Position numbers and translations under genes: made by a program. DNA of 54,762 bases from an uncultured delta proteobacterium (lineage in GTDB: Bacteria; Myxococcota_A; Polyangia; Polyangiales; Polyangiaceae), in contig CAITIQ010000411.1 in NCBI GenBank assembly GCA_903892415.1, positions 1-54,762 on the forward strand. The letters run 5' to 3'. Position 1 is the first letter of the stretch, and every line of letters starts with the position of its first letter. The notes beneath the pieces are model-generated. The model worked only from the letters and a program-made list of their open reading frames with translations. It searched no databases and was not told the DNA's origin. Positions 17,208 to 25,010 of the stretch are shown here, piece by piece.

Positions 17208-17804
17208 ATGCCCTCGCTGAGTCCGCCGAAAGTCCCCACCAGTTTGGGGCAGCGTCTACAGGCCGGAGACGCGAGCGCCCTCGCGGACTTCTACGATGCC
17301 GAGGTCGAGGCCGTGTACGCCTTCGTCTACCCGCGGGTCGGGCGCGACGCCCAGATCGCAGAGGATCTCGTGCAAGAGACCTTCCTCGAGGGGCTGCGAC
17401 GGATCGCCGAGTTCGACGAGTCACGTGCCTCGCTCGGGACGTGGTTGTGTTTGCTCTCCCGCAACCTGATTCGTCGCGAGCGCCGATTGGCTCGGCATCA
17501 CGCCGCGTGGGAGGAGGTGGAGGCCAAGCTCGCGCTGGGCGCGGCACGGCTCGAGCAGGCGGCTCTTGCGCCGGAGTTGCTTGAACTCTCGGAGACGGCC
17601 AGTTCGGTGGAGATGGTGTTGCGCGCCATCCCCGAGAACTACCGTCGGGCGCTCTCGCGCAAATACTTGGACGAGCTTTCGCTCGAGGAGCTGGCAGCGG
17701 AGCTCTCGCTCTCGGCTGTCGCGGCGAAGTCGCTGTTGGCGCGAGCGCGGGCTGCGTTTCGTGATGGGTTCTTGTTGATGGCTACGGCGGAGGAAACACG
17801 GTGA
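17208..17804 (+). CDS. ECF RNA polymerase sigma factor
   Basis: A 198-residue ECF sigma factor of normal size. Region 2 is around residues 25-95, with the core-binding segment D-A-Q-I-A-E-D-L-V-Q-E-T-F-L and the promoter-melting part S-L-G-T-W-L. Region 4 is around 135-185, with I-P-E-N-Y-R-R-A-L, then L-S-L-E-E-L-A-A-E-L-S-L-S as helix-turn-helix. AGGA lies about five bases before the ATG. Its last four bases overlap the GTG start of the FecR-VIT-VWA gene, so the two are translationally coupled. The partner's N-terminal region is placed to act as its anti-sigma factor. This protein has no C-terminal extension, unlike the other sigma factor in the window. Confidence 0.92.
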   Translation: MPSLSPPKVPTSLGQRLQAGDASALADFYDAEVEAVYAFVYPRVGRDAQIAEDLVQETFLEGLRRIAEFDESRASLGTWLCLLSRNLIRRERRLARHHAAWEEVEAKLALGAARLEQAALAPELLELSETASSVEMVLRAIPENYRRALSRKYLDELSLEELAAELSLSAVAAKSLLARARAAFRDGFLLMATAEETR

Positions 17805-20800
17805 GTGAAGAGACCAAGCCTGAGTCGGATGACGCTCAACTCGAACGCAACGTGGAAGCGCTGATGAAGCACGCCAAAAGCAGAAAGGAGCTCGAGTCGG
17901 CGCCGCGTCTCAGCGGCGATGCGAAAGAGCGCATTCGCGCCGAGCTTTTGGCGAAGTTGCCTCCTCCGAGCGCGGACTCGCCGAAACCAACTCCAAGCGC
18001 CAAGCGGCTCCGGCGCATGTGGCCTTTCGCTGCGGGCGCTTGCACCTTGGCAGCGGCGGCGGCGCTGGCGTTGGTCCTAACACGCAGTGAAGAGCCGGCT
18101 CAGGAACTGCAGCACAAGAACGCAACAGCGAGCCCGCTGCTGGTGACGCTGCGCGATGGCAGTCGGGCGACGCTCGACGTGGGCGCTGTGCTGATCGAGC
18201 GCAATCGTGGGGAGGTGGTGCTCGAAGCGGGGCGCGCGGTGTTCGACGTGGCTGCGGATCGCTCGCCGCTCGCTGTGGTGACCACGTTCGGCCGAGCGAC
18301 GGCGCAGGGGACGCGCTTCTTGGTCTCGAAAGAGGCGGACGCTGCGCGTGTGTCGGTCGCGCGCGGAGAGGTCGCGCTGGCAGATTCGTCGCAGCGCTCG
18401 GCTGCGGTGCACGTCGGCAATGAGGGCGTCATTCGCTCGGGAGATGCGCCGCGTGTGATCGCTGGTCGTCGCATTTCGCACGAGTTCGCCTTCGCCGAGT
18501 CCGGAGCGGCGGAGAGCGCTACTGCGGAGGGCCCGAAAGGGGGGCACGGCAACCTGACCGCCCGAGATCCGGGGTGGCGTCTGCCGGCCAAGGTCGACAG
18601 CCGCAACTTCACGCTCGACGTGGTGGTGGAGGCTGGCTTTGCGCGCACCACGGTGGACCAAACCTTCTTCAATCCGACCAACCGATCGCTGGAAGGCCTG
18701 TACTCCTTTCAGGTCCCGCATGAGGCCACCATCTCGCGTTTGGCGATGTACGTAGACGGAACCTTGATGGAAGGCGCCGTCGTCGATCGTTCGCGTGGAC
18801 GCGATATCTACGAAGGCATCGTCGAGCGTCGACGCGACCCGGCGCTGCTCGAGTGGATGGGCGGTGACGCCTTCAAAATGCGCCTCTTTCCGCTGCCGGG
18901 GCGCAGCGAGAAGCGCGTCTTTCTCTCCTACACCGAGCTGCTCTCACGCTCCTACGACACCACCGAATTGAGCGTGCCGATCCCCGAGTTCGACACGCCG
19001 ACGCGCAAGGCGTCGGTCTCGATTCGGCTCCGCGGTGGCGCACAAACTGAGCTCGTCTCGTCGAACTTTGCGCTGGCTGAAACTTTGGATGGCTCGGACA
19101 AGGTGCTGACCTGGGAGGCCAGCGAGCAGGTGCTCGGGAAGGATCTCGTGCTTCGGCTGCGCGAGCCAGTCGCCGAGCCCGAACAGAGCAAGCGGGTCTC
19201 CTTCGAGGAGAACGGTAGCGGCTACAGCCTGATCAAGCTTCAGCCCGAGCTGCGTGGGGACGCCGCGCGTGCTGATGCTCCCCGGCACATCGTGGTGCTG
19301 CTCGACGCGTCGAGCTCGATTCGCGCGAGCGCGTTGGCCAAGGAGCAGGCGTTCGTGTCGGGGCTGATCGACTCGGTGGACAGCGATGATGTGGTGGACG
19401 TGGTGGCCTTCGGTCATCGCGCCGAGACCTGGAACCGACGTGAACCGCTCGGCGACTTCGTTGCCGGGGTTGCACTTTATGGCGGAGATTCGCGCGTGGA
19501 TCGCGCACTCGACAAGGCGACGGCTTTGCTCAGCGAGCGCGCGGCGAGCGAGCGGCTCGTGGTGTATGTGGGGGACGGCAGCTTCACCAACGTCGAGAAG
19601 CCTGTGGATGGCGCCGCTCTGGCGCAGAAGGTGAGCTCCGCCGGGGGCAGCTTTTACGGTGTTGGCGTTGGTCCGACCGTTGACCGCGGAGCCTTGGATA
19701 TCGTGGCCGCTGGAGCTGGGGGCTTCGTGATCAGCGTGGGGGAAGAGGACTCGGCCAAAGCGCGCGCCTTCGACTTCTTTGCGCGAACGGTGACCCCGTG
19801 TCTGCGCGATCTCAAAGCCACCGCGCTGCGCGGCGAGGCCGCGCTGGAGTCGTCCGAGTTGCTGCTTGAGGCGCCAGTGGTGTGCGATGGCGCGGAGCTG
19901 CGCGTGCTGCTCAAGACAAATGCGGGGACCACGGCTGACGGCGTTCGCGTGCAAGGTTCGGTTGGCGGTAAGCCTTGGGAGAAGCGAATCAGCTTCGGCG
20001 CCGCCAGCGCCACGCCGGCCAATTATCTGCCGAGGCTGTTCGCTGAATGGCGAGTCAAAGAGCTGCTGCGCAAAGCGCCGATGTTGCCGGGAGCGTCGGA
20101 GTCGCCCCATCAGGAAGAGCTCACCAAGCTCGGACTGGAGCACTTCTTGGTGACGCCCTTCACCTCGTTGCTCGTGCTCGAGAACGACAAGATGTACAAG
20201 CAGTACGGCGTCGAGCAGCGCGCGCCGAAGGGGTTCGCCGTGTATGCGGCACCGCCCACCATCCCGGTGGTGACCGAGCCGTCGGATAAGCGCGGACCTC
20301 TGACGATGGCCGCGGCTTTCGAGGTGGTCGAGCGCTCGCGGATGTCCTTCTTTTCGACCTGGGATCAGTCACCGCATCACTACCAGGGCGTTGGCTTGGG
20401 CAGCATCGGCACCATCGGCTTCGGTAGCAGCATTGGCAGTATCGGCGGCGGCGTCCGCTTGAGCGGCATTGGTGAAGGAGGGGGCGGCTTTGGCCGCATT
20501 CGAATGGGCGGACGCTTAGGCGGAAACCACCGCTCGCGACCGGATTGGGACAGCGTATCGACGCGCACGTTAGCAAGTCGCTCACCGCGCTCAGCCTCGC
20601 CATTCGAACAGCGTTTCGACACACGTTCGGAGGAGGTCTTCGCCGAGTGGGGCAGTTCGGTTGGGGACGAGTCGGATTGGCTGCGTCTGGCCTTCACCCA
20701 GGTGCGGCCCGCAGCCATGCGCGACTCCGAGGCGCAGCCGTTCTTCGACCTCAGCGAGTTCGCCCGTGGCCTTTTCAACCTACCGATCGACGAGCTGGAT

Positions 20801-22978
20801 GCGGCGCTCGCTCAGGCGGAGGGCGGTTCGGCGGCGCGCTCACCAGCGGCCGTGGAGCTTTTGCAAAAGGCGCTGGTCAGCCAAGCGTCGCGTGAACTCG
20901 AGGACCCAGCGATGCGACTGCGCGTGGACGGAAGCGTCGTCACGCGTGAGCTCACCTTGGCCTACGGACTGCGTGAGCTCACCCAATACGACGGTAAACA
21001 ACTGCGTCACGCCTATCCTGAACTCGGCCTCGTCAGCTCGCGCACGCTCGGCGCGGGGGCAGCGCTGTGGCCTTCGCTCGACGGGCTTCCCTTGTTACCC
21101 ACGCTGCAGTCGCTGGAGGGCTGGTCACTCGAGAAGGTGCAAGACAACGTGCTCCGTCTGTCGAACCCCGCCGCGAGCAGCGTCGACCCGAGGATCCCGA
21201 ACGCGATCGATTGGACCTTTGATGAGCAAGCGCGGCTCGTGCGAGTCACGCATCACGGAGGCGAAGGCTTTTCGGATCAACAGCTGACCTGGTCCGATCG
21301 CGAACTTGCAGTGGTTCGCGGCGGGGACAAGCGCGTCTTCAGCTTCAAGGCCGTGAGCGCGGCGCCCGCTCCGCTGCCGAGCTTGCTCGAGGTGGAGCTG
21401 CCGCTGCGCAACCCTGAACACTGGACGCGCGCGGTCGCTGCGACCGATGATAAAGCGCTCAAGATCTTCGGCTTGCGACAGCAGTTGGCCTCGCTGTGCG
21501 CGCTCAGCGACGTGAAGGAGATCGTCGCGGTTACGCAACAGTTGGTCGCGCTCGAGGGCACGCTCTCGTTGGGCGAGGCGACGCTCGCCAGCTTGGCGCT
21601 GACGCGCGGACGAGAACCGGCGCTGCGCAAGGCGCTGCCTCGCGAGCAAGGTGTTACCGCCTATCTTTCGGCGTTTGAGAAGCCTTCGGTTCGCTCCTTC
21701 GAGCAGGCCGCGAGCGCTGCGAAAGGCACTTTTTTCGAGAAGCTCTCGGTGCTGCGTGCGGGCTATCTGGAGAGCGCCGGCGTGACCAAGCGCAAACGCG
21801 CCAAAGCCTTCGTCTTGGCCTATCCAGAGGCTCCTCTCTTGGGCTTTCTGTTCGCGCGGCGCGCTGCAGCCGAAGGCTCTTACAAGCAGCGTATGGCGTT
21901 CTGGGCGGAGCTCGCCGAGAGCCCGGCGCTCGGGCTGGTCGCCGCTCGTGAACAGGCCAACGCTGTGGAGTACGGCGAGCCGAGCGACCAGGCGCGCGCG
22001 CTGCTCGGCAAGGCGTTCGATCAGGCCTTCGAGCGCGGACTGCCCATCCAATGGCACTACGATCTGTCTCCGGTCATCGGCTACGGCGCGCAAGCCGATG
22101 CCTTCACCCAGCGACTGCGCAGCCGTGTGCTCGAGCGCGGCACCGGTGAGCAAGTGCTGGCGTGGATGCGTATGGACCTGACCGAAAATCGCTATGACCG
22201 TCAAGAGAGCGCTGCGGTCTACGCACGCCGCTTGGCGTTGGTCGGCGATGAGCGGCAGCAGGTCGTGGGCGCCGAGATCTTGATCGGGGTCGGTCGCTTC
22301 GAGTCGGCGCGCAGCTTGTTGCGCCCCATTCTGGCGGACACCTCCTTGGCCTCGGTCGACGCCTTGATCGTCGGCTCGCGTATGCACGAGGGCTTCGGCG
22401 AGCTCGATCGCGCCATCGAGCTGCGTGAGAAGGCCTTTGCGCGCACCAAGGGTTCGTCGCGCAAGGTCGAAGAGTTGCGCGGCTGGTACCAGGCCTTGCT
22501 CGAGCTGAAGGGCCGTCGCTTGGCGGCGGATCCAGAGGATGAGGCGCGCGTCCAAGCGGTGCTGCGAGTCGTCGCCGCGTGGCGCGCCGAAGAGCCGGAT
22601 CTGGAGCTCTTGCCGCAGCTCGTGGCGCGCTTGTTCGTACGTGCAGGCCGCTTCGATTTGGTCGAGACGGCGCTCTCGATGCAACCGGAGCTGCGGCCCG
22701 CGCAAGGTTCGGCTTGGGCCGAAGCAGGTAGGGCGTGGGCCCAGCTAAGCGAACTCGACAAGGCCGCATCCCACTACGATCGAGCTGTATTGGTCGAGCC
22801 CACCGACCCAACGTGGCGGGTCGAACGGGCGAAGATTTTGCTCGCAAAGCCCGACGAGGCGTCGAAACAAAAGGCGCTCGCGGATCTACAGGCGGTGAAG
22901 AGCGGTACGTGGCAAGAGCGCTTCTCGCGTGAGAAGGAGTACGCGTCGGAGATGCTGAAGGAGCTCGCTGTAAAGTAG
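17801..22978 (+). CDS. Giant FecR-like / VIT / von Willebrand A / repeat protein, likely anti-sigma partner
   Basis: A 1725-residue protein. The N-terminal 65 residues are charged and cytoplasmic, then a membrane span at about 73-90. A FecR-like beta region follows (about 105-215), with D-G-S-R-A-T-L-D-V-G and A-Q-G-T-R-F-L-V. A VIT domain (about 255-385) carries V-D-Q-T-F-F-N-P and Y-S-F-Q-V-P. A VWA domain (about 490-690) has the metal-site motif D-A-S-S-S. A Gly-rich segment lies at 862-908. The rest is helical, with TPR-like repeats toward the end. GGAGG lies seven bases before the GTG, which overlaps the sigma gene. FecR proteins pass surface signals to ECF sigma factors; here the sensor part may be the VIT-VWA region. 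The role is inferred from order and domains. Confidence 0.88.
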   Translation: MSEETKPESDDAQLERNVEALMKHAKSRKELESAPRLSGDAKERIRAELLAKLPPPSADSPKPTPSAKRLRRMWPFAAGACTLAAAAALALVLTRSEEPAQELQHKNATASPLLVTLRDGSRATLDVGAVLIERNRGEVVLEAGRAVFDVAADRSPLAVVTTFGRATAQGTRFLVSKEADAARVSVARGEVALADSSQRSAAVHVGNEGVIRSGDAPRVIAGRRISHEFAFAESGAAESATAEGPKGGHGNLTARDPGWRLPAKVDSRNFTLDVVVEAGFARTTVDQTFFNPTNRSLEGLYSFQVPHEATISRLAMYVDGTLMEGAVVDRSRGRDIYEGIVERRRDPALLEWMGGDAFKMRLFPLPGRSEKRVFLSYTELLSRSYDTTELSVPIPEFDTPTRKASVSIRLRGGAQTELVSSNFALAETLDGSDKVLTWEASEQVLGKDLVLRLREPVAEPEQSKRVSFEENGSGYSLIKLQPELRGDAARADAPRHIVVLLDASSSIRASALAKEQAFVSGLIDSVDSDDVVDVVAFGHRAETWNRREPLGDFVAGVALYGGDSRVDRALDKATALLSERAASERLVVYVGDGSFTNVEKPVDGAALAQKVSSAGGSFYGVGVGPTVDRGALDIVAAGAGGFVISVGEEDSAKARAFDFFARTVTPCLRDLKATALRGEAALESSELLLEAPVVCDGAELRVLLKTNAGTTADGVRVQGSVGGKPWEKRISFGAASATPANYLPRLFAEWRVKELLRKAPMLPGASESPHQEELTKLGLEHFLVTPFTSLLVLENDKMYKQYGVEQRAPKGFAVYAAPPTIPVVTEPSDKRGPLTMAAAFEVVERSRMSFFSTWDQSPHHYQGVGLGSIGTIGFGSSIGSIGGGVRLSGIGEGGGGFGRIRMGGRLGGNHRSRPDWDSVSTRTLASRSPRSASPFEQRFDTRSEEVFAEWGSSVGDESDWLRLAFTQVRPAAMRDSEAQPFFDLSEFARGLFNLPIDELDAALAQAEGGSAARSPAAVELLQKALVSQASRELEDPAMRLRVDGSVVTRELTLAYGLRELTQYDGKQLRHAYPELGLVSSRTLGAGAALWPSLDGLPLLPTLQSLEGWSLEKVQDNVLRLSNPAASSVDPRIPNAIDWTFDEQARLVRVTHHGGEGFSDQQLTWSDRELAVVRGGDKRVFSFKAVSAAPAPLPSLLEVELPLRNPEHWTRAVAATDDKALKIFGLRQQLASLCALSDVKEIVAVTQQLVALEGTLSLGEATLASLALTRGREPALRKALPREQGVTAYLSAFEKPSVRSFEQAASAAKGTFFEKLSVLRAGYLESAGVTKRKRAKAFVLAYPEAPLLGFLFARRAAAEGSYKQRMAFWAELAESPALGLVAAREQANAVEYGEPSDQARALLGKAFDQAFERGLPIQWHYDLSPVIGYGAQADAFTQRLRSRVLERGTGEQVLAWMRMDLTENRYDRQESAAVYARRLALVGDERQQVVGAEILIGVGRFESARSLLRPILADTSLASVDALIVGSRMHEGFGELDRAIELREKAFARTKGSSRKVEELRGWYQALLELKGRRLAADPEDEARVQAVLRVVAAWRAEEPDLELLPQLVARLFVRAGRFDLVETALSMQPELRPAQGSAWAEAGRAWAQLSELDKAASHYDRAVLVEPTDPTWRVERAKILLAKPDEASKQKALADLQAVKSGTWQERFSREKEYASEMLKELAVK

Positions 22979-22993
22979 GGCGCCGCTTCGCCC
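22978..22993. terminator. Small hairpin between convergent genes
   Basis: GGGCG pairs with CGCCC around a 6-base loop, starting at the last base of the giant gene's stop codon and lying ahead of the convergent cheB gene. The stem is short and no T-run follows. Weak candidate terminator. Confidence 0.3.
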
Positions 22994-23004
22994 AACGGAC
23001 TCCC

Positions 23005-24066
23005 TCAACCGAAGTTGCGAGGATCTGTCGGGGTGCGGCGGAAGTTTACGAGCAGCTGCGGGATGTCGTTGAGCGGTGCGACGTGGGTGGAGTAGCCGGC
23101 CCGTTGCACCGCGGCCGGCATGCCGAAGACCACCGCTGTATCCTCTGACTCGGAGATCACCACCCCGAGGTGTTGCCTTATCACGCGAGCGCCCTCCGCG
23201 CCGTCGTCGGCCATGCCCGTGAGCACCACGCCAAGTGCACGTGGGCCCATCGTCAAGCCGATGCTGGTGAGCAAGCGCGTGCCACTCGGCACGTAACGGT
23301 CATTTTCGCGCGGCGGTGAGACGGCTACGCGAAGTGAACCCGAGGCCTCCCGCCGAACCTCCATACACATGCCGCCAGGACACACGTAAGCGTGCCCAGC
23401 GAACAGCGGCTCGCCGTCCACCGCCTCACGAACACAAAGCGGAGTGGTGCGATTGAGTCGTTCAGCGAAGCTCTTGGTGAAGCCGGGGGCCATGTGCTGC
23501 GCAATCATCAGCGCTCCCGGGTAGTTGGAGGGCAGGCGCGAAAGCACCGACAAGAGCGCGCCCGGTCCGCCGGTGGAAGCGGCCATGCCAACGATGTAGC
23601 GTGGCACCGTTTGATCCGGCCGCTTTCGCTCGGTGGGGACGTTCATCGTCGGCATCTCGAGCCGGGGCGGCCTGCGCCAGTGTCGCGTCACCTGCAGCTT
23701 GGAGATCAACTCGCGGCCCCAAGCATCCCCCGTCAGCAGTTCCTCAGGCTTGGCCATGAAATCGGTGGCACCAAGCTCGAGCGCGCGCAGGACGTTCTCG
23801 GTGGCCGAATAGTTCGACAAGACGACCACTGCCGTGGGACGCGACGACATCAAGATGCGCAGAAAGGTGAAGCCGTCCATCTTGGGCATCTCGACATCGA
23901 GCGTGATGGCGTCGGGCTCGAGCTCAGCCACCATGCGCAAGGCTTGTTCGCCGTTGCCCGCGTGGCCCACCACGCGCACATCGCTAGCGCGATCCAGCGC
24001 CTCGGTGATCAGGTGACGGTTCACCGAAGAGTCATCCACGACTAACACCCGGATCGGGTCGCTCAC
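23005..24066 (-). CDS. cheB: CheB: chemotaxis protein-glutamate methylesterase/deamidase with receiver domain
   Basis: A 353-residue response regulator. The receiver domain (1-120) has the acidic pair D11-D12, the phospho-acceptor D57 (L-D-V-E-M-P) and K106. After a linker the methylesterase domain carries the full catalytic triad: S164 in A-S-T-G-G, H191 in Q-H-M and D288 in G-M-A-D-D-G. It removes methyl groups from receptor glutamates and deamidates glutamines, with activity raised by phosphorylation from CheA. It overlaps cheR by four bases. No CheA, CheW or receptor gene lies nearby, so it works with receptors and kinases encoded elsewhere, or it serves another output. Confidence 0.96.
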   Translation of the reverse strand: MSDPIRVLVVDDSSVNRHLITEALDRASDVRVVGHAGNGEQALRMVAELEPDAITLDVEMPKMDGFTFLRILMSSRPTAVVVLSNYSATENVLRALELGATDFMAKPEELLTGDAWGRELISKLQVTRHWRRPPRLEMPTMNVPTERKRPDQTVPRYIVGMAASTGGPGALLSVLSRLPSNYPGALMIAQHMAPGFTKSFAERLNRTTPLCVREAVDGEPLFAGHAYVCPGGMCMEVRREASGSLRVAVSPPRENDRYVPSGTRLLTSIGLTMGPRALGVVLTGMADDGAEGARVIRQHLGVVISESEDTAVVFGMPAAVQRAGYSTHVAPLNDIPQLLVNFRRTPTDPRNFG

Positions 24067-24920
24067 TGGCTACCTCCCCCGTTGATTTCGGGCTTGCGAT
24101 AGACAATCTCGTCGCAAATCTCTTCGACGATGAAGGGCACCGATTCGTTCAGCAGCGATTCACTGTGGCCGAGGATCAAGTAGCCGCCGGGCGACATGCG
24201 CTCGAAAAATCCGAGCACGACCCGCTTTCGCGAACGCTCGTCCATGTGGATGAGCACGTTGCGGCAGAACACCACGTCAATGAAGCCACCGATGGCCGTG
24301 TCGAGCAAGTTGGCGTGTTTGAAGTGGCAAACGTTGCGGAGTTCGGCTGATACAGTACGAGTCCCATCGATGTTTTGATTGAAGTAGTGCTCGCAGTTCA
24401 GGTGGTTGGCTTCGTCCGAATCCTCGCGGAAAGACGAGGGCGAGTAGATGCCGCGACGAGCGAGCGCGATGCAGCGACGGGAGATGTCGGTGCCGAAGAC
24501 CTTGACGCGCTCGGGAGAGATCTTGCCGGAGCCGAGCAAGATGGCCGCCAGCGTGTACGGCTCTTCACCGGATGAACAGCCAGCGCTCCACACGGTAATG
24601 CGGTCTTTGGGGGCGAAGCGGGGAATGATCCCCTCGCGGAAGGCCACGAGTTGCCGCATCCCGCGGAAGGCGTAGGTCTCGTTGACGGTGCATAGCTCGG
24701 TTGCTTCCTCGAGCTCGCCCTGGTCCTGCTCGAGCCGGCTCGCGTAGTCGTCGAAGCTCTCCAGGCCCAGAAAGGTCAGCCTCTCGCGCAGCCGGCGCTC
24801 GACGGTAGTCCGCATATCGAGTGAGAACCAAAGGCCAGCGTGGCGGTTGAGCGTGCGACGAATGGCCTCGAACGCGGTCAGCGTAAGGCGGCGATCGTCT
24901 CTGGAGAGGAGGCTATTCAT
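24063..24920 (-). CDS. cheR: CheR: receptor protein-glutamate O-methyltransferase
   Basis: A 285-residue SAM-dependent methyltransferase. The N-terminal helical domain (1-90) ends with N80-E-T-Y-A-F-R86, the CheR hallmark (usually N-E-T-x-F-F-R). The SAM site is S-A-G-C-S-S-G-E-E-P-Y at about 112-122, followed by G-T-D-I-S and later D-V-V-F-C-R-N-V-L-I-H. It adds methyl groups to glutamates of methyl-accepting chemotaxis proteins, opposing CheB, and has no TPR tail. It is first in the two-gene unit and divergent from the DUF2169 pair. The 90 bases between them contain an inverted repeat. Confidence 0.96.
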   Translation of the reverse strand: MNSLLSRDDRRLTLTAFEAIRRTLNRHAGLWFSLDMRTTVERRLRERLTFLGLESFDDYASRLEQDQGELEEATELCTVNETYAFRGMRQLVAFREGIIPRFAPKDRITVWSAGCSSGEEPYTLAAILLGSGKISPERVKVFGTDISRRCIALARRGIYSPSSFREDSDEANHLNCEHYFNQNIDGTRTVSAELRNVCHFKHANLLDTAIGGFIDVVFCRNVLIHMDERSRKRVVLGFFERMSPGGYLILGHSESLLNESVPFIVEEICDEIVYRKPEINGGGSQ

Positions 24921-24963
24921 CTCCGCGGCGCTCTTGGGTTGGACTCAACTTGCAAAGAATTAT

Positions 24964-24979
24964 CACGGGGGCTCCCGTG
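24964..24979. promoter_or_regulatory. Inverted repeat in the cheR / DUF2169 divergent region
   Basis: CACGGG and CCCGTG form a perfect 6-base inverted repeat with a 4-base spacer, between the divergent starts at 24920 and 25011. It could be an operator or a leader hairpin for the rightward gene. There is no independent support. Confidence 0.3.
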
Positions 24980-25010
24980 CGACCACAGTCCGCGATAGCC
25001 TCGCTCGCGC

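Noticed and set aside
21125..22705. Long open frame (526 codons) on the minus strand within the FecR-VIT-VWA gene
   Set aside because: Arg/Leu/His/Gln-rich composition with no domain and lying wholly antisense to a convincing gene; a usual artefact of high-GC coding DNA.
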